Positions 24,191 through 36,875 of a DNA stretch of 64,000 nt are shown here, in pieces. The first letter of the stretch is position 1, and every line of letters begins with the position of its first letter. The translations under genes were made by a program, and so were the position numbers. Origin of the DNA: Ascidia mentula (Eukaryota; Chordata; Ascidiacea; Phlebobranchia; Ascidiidae); the NCBI GenBank assembly GCA_947561715.1, contig OX387201.1:8306001-8370000 (forward strand), given 5' to 3'. The notes beneath the pieces were generated by a model. The model ran no database searches. It had not been told where the DNA came from and saw nothing but the letters and a program-made list of their open reading frames with translations.

Positions 24191-27100
24191 ATGAGGTACC
24201 TGTTAGGGATATCAGTTCTTGTACTAGGTAAGCTAGTGCGTTAGTAGGTAATATCAATAGATTTAAATACGCAATTTATTTTAAGGTTTGAGCTATGCAC
24301 AAGGCCAAGGTTGTGTGGGAGGCAGCTGCTTTCCAAGCACTGGTGATTTACTCGTCGGCCGTGGAGACATGCTCAGTGCGTCTTCCACTTGTGGAACGAA
24401 ACGCCATGAACGTTTTTGCATAGTGAGGTATGGGATATTGACTGTTTGCCATGACCAATGGCGCCTTTAACCACGCAGATATTTTCAGTCATCTCAAAGA
24501 TGTCCAAAAATGCTTTACTTGTGATGCCAGCAACCCCAACAAGAGCCACCCTGTCCAAAATGTCATTACTACATTTGGTGACCGTGAGTCTGCTTGGTGG
24601 CAATCGGAAAGTGGTAAACAGGCGGTAAATACCTATCTTTTTATTTTGTCACACATTTTTTAATCCAATGGAACATAATTCATGCTTTTTTTTTCATCAC
24701 CAGGTTTCCCTTCAGTTTGACTTGGAAGCTGAATTCCAGTTTACTCATCTCATTATGACCTTCAAAACATTTAGACCAGCTGCCATGCTGATTGAAAGAT
24801 CCATGGATTTTGGAAAAACTTGGACAATTTACAGATACTTCGCATACGATTGCTTGAAATCATTTCCAGGAATTCCAAATGTGTGTTTTGTTTTAAAACT
24901 TGCATTGTTACAGCACTAACAAATTCTCATTTTTTTCAGACTCCCCCACGTGAAATTGATGACATTGTTTGTGATGAAAGATATTCCAAAATAGAACCAT
25001 CCAATGGTGGAGAAGTTATCTTCAAAGTCCTCCCGCCTTTCATTCAAATTGATGATCCATATAGTCCAAGAATTCAAAACCTTTTGAAAATTACTAACCT
25101 TAGGTCAGTTCAATTTAAGATTGAGAATCAAAACATTTTGGATAAAATTCTGTAAATGTGCCACAGAATTAATTTCACTGAACTTCACACTCTGGGAGAT
25201 GATCTTTTGGACTCACGCCCAGGCATCAAGAACAAATATTACTATGCTCTTTATGAACTCATTGTTCGTGGAAACTGCTTCTGTTATGGACATGCTGACG
25301 AGTGTACCCCAATTGATGGAACCACCACCAGCAATAGTGATATCGCCAGAGTCATGGTATGTTACATATCTGATGATATTTTATACAGTGAGGGGTGACA
25401 TTTTTCAAGTAAAAGAAAAACATTATATTAGATCTGGCAATTTATGTTTTGCTAACCAAGCACAGTTGCTGCTTACCACAGCCATGTGTTATTGCTACAG
25501 GGAATAAGGTCTCCAAAGACAGAGGTAATGATCATTTTAGGTGTGGAAATGGCAGTTCTAACACTGCTCACTGAATGTAAGGTTGATTGTCTAATTGACA
25601 TGTCGTAGACAAGCTTTTCAGCTTTATTAGCAATTACCTTTATTCTTCAAACTGCTGTTATGGCTTTTTGCTTTGCTTTTGTTTTTAACTGTTTCAACTC
25701 ACTCAACCAACCATTGCAGTATGAAAGCGAGACTGGACAACATAGAGTAAGTACTGGTCACGTTTCAGGAACGCCTGCTTGGATTGCAGACCAATATCAT
25801 GCAACATATAAATAATGGGACAATTAGCATGGTTACACTCCAAGTCATCCATTTTGTGGCTAAATCAGACCACTTTCGATTTTTTGCTGCGTGTAATTGT
25901 TTTCTATTGTGAAATTGGCTAAGTTGTAATTGTTTGTCCACCTAAAAATTCAATCGGCATACTGCACAGGTGTTCATGTGTGTATGCAAAAAACATTTGT
26001 GGTACTTAAAAACGATCATGTGCTCATTCACACACTTTGATTAAATGATTCTTGTGCATGTAGTCACACTGTTATGAAAGGGCACAAGGTCGGTCGCATT
26101 GTCAGAGGGAGTTGTAGCCACCTGTTAGGGCCGCAACACTTGATTGCTTGCTAACAACACTTTGTATTGCTTTCCATAGTCAATCGACCAATCATGCATG
26201 GTAAAAAACCGTGATGGTTCTACTGATTTTTACTTCAATTAGCGTTTTTTTTTTACTTTCAATTAGCGTTTGTGTGTCGTTGCGGTTTGAATAGGTCGCA
26301 GTGGAATGCGAAACGTAGGAGGTAAACCAGTCTCCGCCAGAAGTGCATGTTCCCACATAAATGGTTGGAAATAAATAACATAATACAGATACCATTTGGC
26401 GTATCTCGCTTTGGTGATAACGGACAAAGGCGGAGGCTCTCTTGCCTTCATTACTAAGCCAAAACACTAACAAAAACTGTTACTAACTTGGTGATGTGCC
26501 AAACAGGTTCACGGGAGATGTCAGTGCCAACACAACACCGTCGGATTAAACTGTGAGCAGTGCCTTCCATTCTACCAAGACCAGCCCTGGAGACCTGCTG
26601 AAGCAGGCATGCCACACGAATGCAAACGTAAGCGCGCGAAAAAACACAGATATCATATTACAAATATTGTGACAAGTATATATACGTGAATACATGATCC
26701 TTATGAATGCGCAACGTTAAATGTCTTGAATGAGCGAGCCGAGCGTAATTGTATGGCGCAAGGTCGATGTTTCCTGTTGTTAAGTGCTTCCAATGGCGGA
26801 CAATCGTCCCAGCTATATGAGCGTTATTGCCCGCAGTGCTTAGTTCGGTTTCCTCCGCGGAAGGCGCCCAGTCGATTCACGTTGCTGGTTGGTTTCCACG
26901 CATTTCCCGTGATTGGGAAATTATTCTTTTTATGGGTTACGTGTAAAAGCAATTTTGTCATCGTATTGAGGACTGAAACTGTTGCTGTCTTCAAACAACA
27001 GTCTGTCCATAGTAAACAGGCTTTTAGCGCCTTTGTGTAATTGGCACACTTGCACCCAAGAGCAAAACGGCAGTGATAAAAGTAGTCACGCGCTGTTAAC

Positions 27101-30100
27101 TGGGTTTCTCGGTCACACAAAATTCTTTGAAGTTGCTTTTGCGACGAGATAACAATCGCACGTATGTGACAGGCGGGGCAATTGTTTGAAGCAAAGCTGA
27201 AATTACTCCTGTATATGACACTTTCGATTGAATTGTCATAAACAATTGAGCGACTATACATCGGGACTATAACGACATAATTGTTTTGGTGGCGGTGCGA
27301 CGTTTCATCCCTCAATTAGTCACTTTGGCCCCGTTACAAAAAACAATCTTGGTTTTCTGTAAGATTTTATTTCATTATTCTATTTCTACAGCATGTAACT
27401 GCAATAACCACGCAACGGAGTGCCATTTCGACCAAGCTGTTTACGAGGCTACAAGCGGAATATCGGGTGGAGTTTGCGAAAATTGCCAACACAACACTGT
27501 GGGGCGTAACTGTGAGCAATGTGCCCCTTACTACTTCCAGGACCCCAACAAGGACGTGCGGGACCCCACTGTTTGCGCAGGTACTTTGTGGTACTTTGGT
27601 GATTTTGTGTCCAACATAGGAACATATAATGAAACAATAGGTTAAATTATTCGAGAAATTTATCTAAATTCGCAGTCAGTAAACTCTATGGTTGCCGGTT
27701 AAAACAGATGTGTAAATTGTAAACGGAGTTGGAATATACTCCCTTTGCGATGTAGCTTCTTAAGGTTATGAAGACAAAGAATTTTCACAAAGTGCAATCG
27801 GTGATGTGTTTATGTTGTGTGTTTTTGTAAAAGCATGCGATTGTGAGGTGGCCGGGTCGTTGGAGGGGGGTGTGTGCGACGGACGCACCGACGCCTCGCT
27901 GGGCATGATAGCCGGCCAATGTCGTTGCAAGGCCAATGTGGAAGGTCCACGATGCGACCGCTGCAAGCCTGGTTACTACGGTTTGGACGCGAACAACCCA
28001 GACGGCTGTACAGGTATTTACTTGTGTGAATGGAGATTGTTTTTTGGGTTAAAAGTGCAGATGGTGAGGTGGAGAAACGCCATAAAATTAGACAACTATT
28101 TAATTGACACGTTGTAACAGAATGTGATTGCGACTCTTTGGGAACCCTTTCGGGCCCAAATACCTGCGACAGTCGGACCGGACAATGCATCTGCAAGCGC
28201 CACACAACTGGCAGGCGATGCGATATGTGTGTGGTAAGTTGGACTTGATTTGTTGCTTCCGAAAAAATCGAATCAACGCCATAAGATCTGCAACAACCTG
28301 TTTTCTCTTTCAGCCGCAAACCTGGGGCATGAGTGCTGTCCCGACGGGATGCAGCGAGTGTGACTGCGACATTGGTGGTTCCTATGACAACGATTGTGAC
28401 CAGAGAACTGGTCGGTGCAATTGCCGACCCCACATTGAAAGAAGGCGATGCGATTTTGTCACTCCTGGAAACTTCTTGCCCGGACTTGATCATTATATCT
28501 TTGAAGCCGAAGAGGCCGAAATCCAACAGGTAGTTTCGTGTATATGAATACTGTAATGTTGAGGGAGGTGCTTTGGAATATGCGGGTAACGCACACATAA
28601 GGTTATTTTGATTATAATTCGAAAGTGTCTACCCAGCGGATTACAGACACAATAAAATATTTTTTGTAGAATGATTGATTTTTAAGAAAATGTATCGTTT
28701 TGCAGGGAGGCTACGAGGACAAGAGAAAGCATTCCCCACCAGTCACTTGGACTGGAGACGGTTACGTCATTGTGCAAGAGGAAGGTGTGATTACCTTTAT
28801 CGTCCGGGACCTTCCCCGATCTATGGACTATAATCTCATCCTGCGATACCAATCAAACGTGAGTTGAATTCATACAAACAGTGAATCATTACTAAACGTT
28901 GGTGCCATGTCTTAAATTGATTTTGCCTCAGATGCCGGACGTTTGGCAATTTGTGGACATCACCATCGATCGCCCGAACCGTGGGAGCATCCCCACCTCA
29001 AGCCCATGCGGAAACACACGACCGGAAGACGACCACTGGATGACGTCACTGCCCGGACCTCCAACCACTCATTCCATTCTTGGTAAAAAACATGAACATT
29101 TCTTTGAAAAAATACTCTATTTTTGCTGCTCCATTTTATTGGTGATTTAAAAAAAGATACTGTTTGTGGAAAGGTACTGGAACAATCTGTATTTGGACGA
29201 ATCTTGTTAATTTAGCTAGCTTGTAGTTGTTAAGGTTTGGATTTGGAAATCACAAACATAGATTTCGTTTCTTTGTTGTAGGTGTTATCTGCTTGGAGAG
29301 AGACTACACTTATCGCGTGGTGCTGGATATGCGTCGATACCAACGCGAGCGGGTACCTGGCAGCCCCACTCCTGACATTCTTATCGACTCGGTATGTGAA
29401 TATTGTCCTTATCTTCCTCCCTTAAAGGCGGCAATACTAATGTGTTCTTAATTGTGTTGTCAATCAGCGGTTACTGGTCATTGTCAGCAACCATTTTAAC
29501 ATCCTGACTGTAAACAGTTCAATCTGATTATTAATTCAATGGGTTATGTGGTCAATAGATATATTCTGAAAACATTTCTCATTTATGATTTACTTTCTGG
29601 CACGTGTTGTTAACTTCATTACCCGTGGTCTAAATTGCCTCGTTTATTATTGTTACGAGTTGCTACGTACGTGTTGGGAGTAAAGTTTGTTTTACCAAAA
29701 AATATCTGCAGCTGATTGTCGTTCCCGTGCACTCCAGTCTGGATATGTTCTACGGTACAGAGGAAGGCCGACAACGTGAACGTCAATTTACGGAACTTGA
29801 ATGCTTGGATGGGGAGATGTACGTTCCTAACCGTGAACCTCACGAGGAATGCGCTGGACTTCTCTTCTCAATGTCCTCTATAATTCATGACGGAGCACAA
29901 CGTTAGTTTGTTGGCTGTGTGGTCCATGGAACTACTCTGCTATAGTATAGTTGGTCATATGATACCATTATGCCCAAGCACACTTTAACCCATTAACACT
30001 ATTACCTAAAACATTCAGTTTGAATCCGCTTTAATTAAGATTGGCAAATAATTCTTTTAGTAATTTTGTCATAGATAGTTTGTCACTTTTTTGATTTGTT

Positions 30101-33100
30101 TTCACGCGAAAATGTTTTGAATGAATTTTTTTGTGCAGCATGCGACTGCGATCCCCAGGGAAGCGAGAGCTCAATATGCGATTCATGGGGAGGTCAGTGC
30201 TTGTGCAAACCGAATGTAATTGGACGGAGATGCGACCGTTGTGCACCTGGAACGTACGGATTTGGACCATCTGGATGCAGAGGTTGGTATTAGGTTTTGT
30301 GGGGCAGATTTCATAAAAAAAAACGCTGTAGGGTGATTTATACATCGTCGACTTCTACATTTTTTTTAGATTTTTTTAGATCAGGAATCTTTGTACAATT
30401 TGACTAAGCACTGACAAATTTTATTTCTTTACGTTCTTAACGATTGCGTTTAAGCCAAACAATACTAACTACATGTAAATACACCGCTTTCCCCGTCTCT
30501 GTAGAGTGCAACTGCGACTCTCGAGGCTCCCAGAACGACTTCTGTGACGCTGCAAGCGGACAATGCCACTGTTTGCCCGGAGTGTTTGGACGTCGTTGCG
30601 ATCAGTGCAAGGCTGGCCACTACAACTTCCCAGCCTGCCCGAGATGCATCTGCAACGGACACGCTGATATATGCGACCAGAATACTGGCGTCTGTATTGG
30701 ATGTCGCGACCACACCATGGGCGATCACTGCGACGTGTAAGTAGTTTAAATTATTTGTTTACTGTTTTCAACTTGGTCCCTTTCCAGTTATGCAGTGTTG
30801 CGTTAGGTAAACCGCAGTGTAATGGATGAACATGGCGAACTGAACGAAACTAGTCAAATTTACATAAGAACAGTTACAATTGTCTACATATGAACTTCCA
30901 CAGGTGATAAACTAGTCTTCATCAAAACCACTTTTGCAGGTGCATCACCGGTTATTACGGCAACCCGTTGTTAGGCAGCGCAGACCAATGCAAGGCGTGC
31001 ATGTGCCCCGATGGCCCCGACAGTGCTCGGCAGTTCGCCAGTGGATGTCGCCAAGACCAAGTCACCGGACAAGTCACGTGTTATTGTCTTCCAGGATATG
31101 CCGGTAAGACAATGTCAACGAGATTTCTACTGCACGTAAAGCCTATTTTTTATGCATACTTAAACAGGCCCTAAATGTTGTGTGTTAAGTTATCAACTCT
31201 CCTGAAAAATGCCATCATTATGTTTGGTTTATCAGGTGTTCGTTGCGACCGCTGTGCTCCGGCCTATTGGGGAAACCCCCACCAGACGAACGGTCTTTGC
31301 AAAGAGTGCGATTGCAACGGAAACATCGATCCACTCGACCAGGGCGCCTGCGATGCCGCCACTGGTGTTTGCACTGGTTGTCTCTACGACACAGCTGGTC
31401 CGCACTGCGAAAGATGTAAAGACTTCTACTACGGAAGTGCCTTTGACAAGACATGCAGAGGTTGGTAATTGAATTGTTTCCATTTTCTTTGTGTCAGGCA
31501 GTTTTGCAATCGCGTGCACATCCTATAATGACACTTAGGAATTTTGTAAACATAATACACTGCATATTTGCCAATTTAATGGCCGAAATTAAGTTATATT
31601 TGGTTGAAGCTTGACAAATTTGACTGTCTTTCTTTGCAGCCTGCTCTTGCAACATTCTTGGAACCGACCAATCACAGTGCGAGGGAGACCAGTGTCATTG
31701 TGACGTCACAACTGGTCAATGCTCCTGCTTGCCCAATGTCGGAGGAAGGACTTGCGATCAGTGCCACCCCAATCACTGGCGTCTTGCAGGTGGTGAGGGA
31801 TGCGACCCGTGCGATTGCAACCTGGCGAATTCCAAGGGCCCATCCTGCAACGAGGTAAGTATTTCCGACCACGCCAATTTTTATTGTATAACAATTAGCC
31901 AGGTAGGAAATATAACTGCCAGGTTTAATTTCTCGCATAATTCACCTCAACAACACGACAAATTTTAAGGATTTTTCTATTCTTCTGCGTATCTATGTAC
32001 AAGGTAGCGACAACTGGTTAAGGTATAATATGTTCAACGCTTAGAGATACGCGTGTTTTCCGAAGCCAATTACCAAAAAATATCGTCAATGAGTCTAAAA
32101 GTTGGCCGCATTTCCTTTACAGTTCACTGGTCAGTGCCAGTGTAATGAGGGATTCGGTGGACGAACTTGCAACGACTGCGCTGACGGACATTTCGGTAAT
32201 CCCAACCAGCAGTGTTACGGTAAGTCCAGCTTGTCTAGTTCGCATGCTTTCCAAAATTCGCCCCTTAGTTTCAGCCAGCCACCTTATCATTTACCGCACG
32301 TGATGCAAATTGAGCGCTGTACCGAGCACTTGCAAGCTCACCAAAACAGGCCCGCGCAGTAGCAGCAACCACAACCAACCAAACAGCAATGCGTTTGGGT
32401 GTAGGTTTGGTTTAGGTGACATGGCTTTGGGCTTATTTAGACGCCACCACAACAGCTGCCACCCCCGCTACGAGCGTAGAGCAACCTACATACATACCTA
32501 CAAGCACCCCAAGCCCAGACGTGCCGACGCCAACTGGCGCCCCTCTGGTGAAAAGCACAACCCCGTGTAGCGCCAGAGGCGATGCTGGTTGTGACGAGTT
32601 ACCTCCATTAGTGGCTACCACCACGAGCACCCCAGTTGTAATAACAACCACAACAAATGGTGTTGGTTCTTGGACCGACGCTGATGTTGGCGGTCAAACA
32701 ACGTCATCGTCCGTCAACACAGCGGCCTTATCCAGTACTCCAAGCGGCCGGTTGACAACAGCCGCTGATCCGCAAACTTCAGTGTCGACCACTGCTGGTT
32801 CGGTCGCTTCAACTGGTTCTCCCTTGGGTAAACGCTGGCATCCGCCTTGCAACCCCTCAATTGAACCCGTAATTCTCGGTGCCGTTGCTTTGAACTGCAT
32901 CTACCACAACAACCGATTGATCTGGTACACACACATTCACACCAAATGCCTGTGCTATAGAAAACCTCGCATGCTCATTGATCATTCAATCCTGTTCTTC
33001 GTAATTTCTAAATCTGTTTGTCGGACAATCTCAAGAAAATTTGAGTCATGCCTAATTGGGAATCGCATGAATATGTGTCGACTTTATGATTTTGCATCGC

Positions 33101-36100
33101 GCCTAATTTGGCCCAGCTGATCAGGCAAATTTGAAAATGATGCTGATTTATGTATTTACAAAAAAGTTTGTTTCAATTACAAACAATGCATTTTTCCTAC
33201 CCTCAATGGTGTTGTATGTTGATTTTCCCGTGAAAATGTCAAACACATTTTCATAAAACTTGACCGTTTTTTTTCGCTTATCCTACTGCAGCTTGTGATT
33301 GCAACATGGCGGGCTCCAAGTCGAGTCAGTGTAATCCTTCCACTGGCCAATGCGACTGCGTCGAAGGCGCGGGCGGACGACGATGCGACCACTGTCTACG
33401 TGGGTTCACAGGAGAAGTACCCAACTGCGAGGCATGCGGAGAATGCTTTAACAACTGGGATGACATCATTGACGGTTTGAGAGGTGAGTGAAGTCGTTAT
33501 TAATCGCCAAATATCGGTTCACGCGTTAGTAACCAACAACCTTCTCGTATACGTATAACACTGAGAGCAACGTTTAGAGAAAATCGGGTGCTGTGTATAA
33601 AAGTCGTGACAGTAACTCCGTTTACACGATGGTTTAAGACAGCCTCGAAGCAGCCTCTGCTCAATATCTTAAATTTGATTTCTTTTTAGAACGCACCGAA
33701 CGGGCTATAAGCAAAGCGAAGTCCATCGGCGAAACTGGAATCACCGGAATTTATGACAAGGAGTTTGAAGAAATTGAAAGCAACCTTCCCCCACCACCTC
33801 CACAGCAAGACCAGGAGGACAGCGTCGCCTCTCTAGTTGACTTAATCAAGTAAGATAGCTAGCAATGTAATCCAGTGGCAGAATGCAAGGGATTTCCGCA
33901 TGCGTGTTTTGAAACTTATCACAAGAACAAAGGATTTGAAACTTATCCACCAACCTATGTGACTTATTTCGCAGGAACAAGACCGCTGTGCAACAAGATC
34001 GTTTGGTTGACCTCGAAAAATCCATGGCTGAGATTCGGTCCGACGATGTCGCGGTCAAGAAAAACATGACAAGATTGGATGCACAGGCAAAGGCCGTAAA
34101 GGACAAACTGGCAACCCTGCGCGAACAAAAACAGAATATCAGTCGAGTGTCGCCTGTCGGTAAGTTAAAATTATTATCTTTAGACTGCCAACTTGTACAA
34201 AGTGTTATAAATAGAGCATAAATTTATTTGTATGTCCAGTTAGAAGAATTTGTGTCTCTAGAATATTCAATTTTAGTTCAGCTGCCTCAATGGTCACACA
34301 ATAGTTCCTGTGAATATAAACAATCATTTCATTTTTTTCCATTTTCAGCCGCATTCAAACAAGTGGAGGACTCCTTTGCTGCATCTTCTGAATACTTGAA
34401 GGAAGCCGAAGTTGCCTCTACTGAATCCGGTAGTCTCGTGGAACAATCCCAACAAGTGAGAAGCGATGTTGAGGCGTCACTAACCGACAAGAAGGAGGAA
34501 TTCAATATCAATATTGCGCAGGTAAGATCAAGAAATAAGCGCTGATTTATGCTCGTTTTTGTTACGTTTTTGAAATGGGTTTTTGTGATTTGTAGGTGGA
34601 GATGGACTTGGAAAGCCGCAAAGCTGACGTTGATGAACTCACTATTTCGGAATTGAACAAAGACGTAAGATCACTAGTTCCTGCTGACACAGTATTTATA
34701 TAATTTTTTGGATGTTTTTTTTTCGTGTTAAATCTTAATATTTTGCTTTCAATTTAGCTCAGTTGACATTTAAAATATTTTGCCTCCAGATTTGCGGAAA
34801 AGCGACAGAAGGCTGCGACGAGACTTGCGGAGGTGCGGGTTGCGACACGTGCGGTGGTATTGGATGTAAAGGAGCAGCACAGGCCGCCAACGACGCCAAG
34901 GACCGCGCCCAAAAAACACAGGAAACCCTGAACCGTATTTCTGATGAGACTGGCGACTTACGAAGCCGCGTCGAGGTATTTTGCTTTTTTAAGAGTGACA
35001 GATGAAAAATATTGAACATAGAGTCTTGTTCTTACGCTTAACCACACCTGTATGTTCGTCAGGTTGCGAAGGCAAATGCTCAACAAGCAAAGAACGAGGC
35101 GCAGACCGCAAAAGATCGCGCACAGGAAGTGGAAAGTACCATCAGGACGAAGAACACAGAGATCAGAACTTTGATTCAGAATATCCGAAGCTTCTTATCC
35201 AGTAAGGAACAAAATTTTTAATTTGACCACACACACGGAAATTCATTTTAAATCCTCACTATTTCGTTGAAAAATATCAATAAAGAAGCAAATGGTGTCC
35301 GTTTTTGGTTTGCTAATATTGTCCTTTCTTATTGTCCACAACATTTATTGTCATATTCTACAGGTGAGAGAGCTGATCCAAACGATATCCGAGTTATCGC
35401 CAACCGGGTGCTCGAGCTTAATTTACCAGTGACTCGTGACGAGATCGACCAATTAGCTCTTGATATCCGCGACTTGGTCGGCGGCCTTCCAAACGTTGAT
35501 GAGCTTCTCGCGAGCACAGCAGATGACCTGGCGAGAACCAACCAGCTCTTGGTGGACGCCAACAGGGCACAGTAAGTTACTAACATGGGGAAGATATGAT
35601 TTACCCTTTTCTGCAGGAGCTGTGAAGAGTTAGAATTTTTTTACGTCCTCAAAATTGTAAAAAAAATCATTGAAAAGAATTTTGGACGCTAAACAAACTG
35701 ACCCATACCGAACGCGTTGGAAAACATTATACTATTGCGTTAATAGACAGCTTCGTTTTTTCTGTTGTAAGTTCAAACAATATATTTGACTGTGGCAGTA
35801 AAATGTAATGCTTCTTTGTAGGGCGGCCGCATCGGCAGTGGAAAATGACGCCAAAGCTGTGACGACAGCGCTTAAACAGGCCGAGGAATCTTCCTTGCTC
35901 GCTGAAGAAGCCAAGAACCAAGCAGCTTCAGACATCACCACAGCTGAACAGAATATTGGCAGGGTAAGTTAACATTTTTACCAGTATTATTAGGCCGTAA
36001 AAAACTCATAAATAAAATGTTGTATGTATTACCGAATACCCTGTCGTGTTGATTAAATTTGTTCATCTTATTTACAGATTAAAAATGCCACTATGGTGAT

Positions 36101-36875
36101 CAACAACAGAATGACCGACATCTCCAACCGCCTGAGCGACTTCGACACTCGGTTGACCGGCGTGGAGAACCAAATGTCCGACAACCGACTCGAACTTGAC
36201 GAAGTTCTTAGAAAAGCCCAGCAAGCAAACGACGATGCACAAGCAGCTGTTGACGTGAGTGTTAAACATGTTGACAATAAACTACATTCTTGCTGGTTTA
36301 TTGTTTGCTAATGCAAACTTGGCTTTGCGTAAACATTTATTTTGTGTCTGTAGAATTTGCAAGGGCAATCGGACCTCATCCGGCGTGCAACCGACGAAAT
36401 CAACAATAAAAAAGGAAAAACAGATCGTTTGCAGACGCTGAGAGAAGAGGCGGAAGCCCTGGCACGAACAGTTGCGGATAGCTCCAACAAACTTGATGGT
36501 ACGTGAATTCTTGTTTGATGACTGTGCAGTCGTGCATGGGCTGTCATGTTGTTAGTGTATCCCTTTTAGTGTAAGAAAGTCACCTGGTCAATTTTAGGCC
36601 AGGTTGTTTGTTGCGGTGCCTGGTTTGTCTTTCAGAGCTTTTACATGAAATTCTTCATCAACGCAACTTCTTCCATGTTTGTTAATTTAATGAAATTTAT
36701 AGCGAACTTACAGCTGGTGTTATACGCCTCTTTCTTTGCAGAAATATCGATTAAGTTCAACGACTACGACCGAATGCTATCAGCCAAGGATGCCGAGCTG
36801 GACCGCCTTCTTGCCGAGGTCGAGCGGCTCTACGCATCTATACAGGACAAAGAAGAATTCCTGCGCACCTGCTAA
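24191..36875 (+). CDS. LAMB1: Laminin subunit beta (LAMB1/LAMB2 class)
   Basis: Secreted basement-membrane subunit that joins alpha and gamma chains through a coiled coil. Exons: 24191-24227, 24286-24427, 24489-24624, 24704-24880, 24940-25103, 25167-25356, [25720-25746], 26507-26627, 27392-27580, 27834-28013, 28121-28233, 28314-28529, 28706-28858, 28932-29082, 29282-29391, 29712-29901, 30139-30282, 30505-30736, 30940-31103, 31236-31460, 31640-31854, 32123-32219, [32441-32827], 33292-33483, 33690-33849, 33975-34159, 34349-34521, 34596-34664, 34790-34975, 35063-35201, 35364-35571, 35822-35963, 36078-36254, 36354-36498, 36742-36875. Bracketed exons are in-frame cassettes. Length is 1751 residues without them, 1889 with both; human LAMB1 is near 1790. 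Order is signal peptide, LN domain ([19 protein letters not shown]), five laminin EGF modules, a beta-type domain IV, eight more EGF modules, then coiled coil split by the Cys-rich beta knob (exon 34790-34975). A penultimate Cys (LRTC at the end) fits the C-terminal interchain disulfide. The choice of LAMB1 over LAMB2 is not resolved. Confidence 0.94.
24286..25356 (+). other. Laminin beta N-terminal (LN) polymerisation domain
   Basis: Exons 2-6 encode [46 protein letters not shown] and [14 protein letters not shown], near-identical to vertebrate laminin beta LN domains. This domain drives laminin network assembly through alpha-beta-gamma LN nodes (family knowledge). Confidence 0.9.
25720..25746 (+). 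other. Candidate 27-nt in-frame microexon of laminin beta
   Basis: The segment is preceded by a pyrimidine-bearing acceptor ending TTGCAG and followed by a consensus donor GTAAGT. Its 27 nt keep phase 0 and encode YESETGQHR in the first laminin EGF module, between ARVM and VHGRC. Skipping it gives a module that aligns equally well with vertebrate laminin beta, so it could be constitutive or optional. Confidence 0.55.
25747..26506 (+). other. Laminin beta intron before second EGF-module exon
   Basis: This stretch of about 760 bases contains no recognisable exon, RNA gene or repeat. Together with 26628-27391 it makes up the longest intronic sequence in the gene. Confidence 0.6.
28314..29901 (+). 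other. Laminin beta domain IV (LF-type globule)
   Basis: Exons from 28314 to 29901 encode [47 protein letters not shown] and DILIDSLIVVP. These match the beta-chain-specific domain IV that interrupts the laminin EGF array. It distinguishes this gene from alpha and gamma laminins. Confidence 0.88.
32441..32827 (+). other. Mucin-like Thr/Ser/Pro-rich cassette exon in laminin beta
   Basis: The exon starts after GCTTATTTAG and ends TTGG before GTAAAC. It is 387 nt with phase 1 at both ends, so inclusion or skipping both preserve the frame. It would insert about 129 residues rich in Thr, Ser, Pro and Ala ([33 protein letters not shown]), with two Cys in [10 protein letters not shown]. The insert would fall between EGF modules 12 and 13. 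When it is skipped, the flanking exons read [12 protein letters not shown] as in other laminin betas. Compositional bias and phase support an exon. The donor is only moderate. Confidence 0.7.
34790..34975 (+). other. Laminin beta knob (alpha-like domain) exon
   Basis: This exon interrupts the heptad region with a cluster of Cys and Gly ([18 protein letters not shown] and CDTCGGIGC). It corresponds to the short disulfide-bonded knob found only in laminin beta chains. Coiled-coil heptads resume immediately after it. Confidence 0.88.

Noticed and set aside
32828..33120. Continuation of the mucin-like open frame past 32827
   Set aside because: Composition loses its Thr/Ser bias. No downstream donor fits the phase of the next laminin exon as well, so I treat it as intron.
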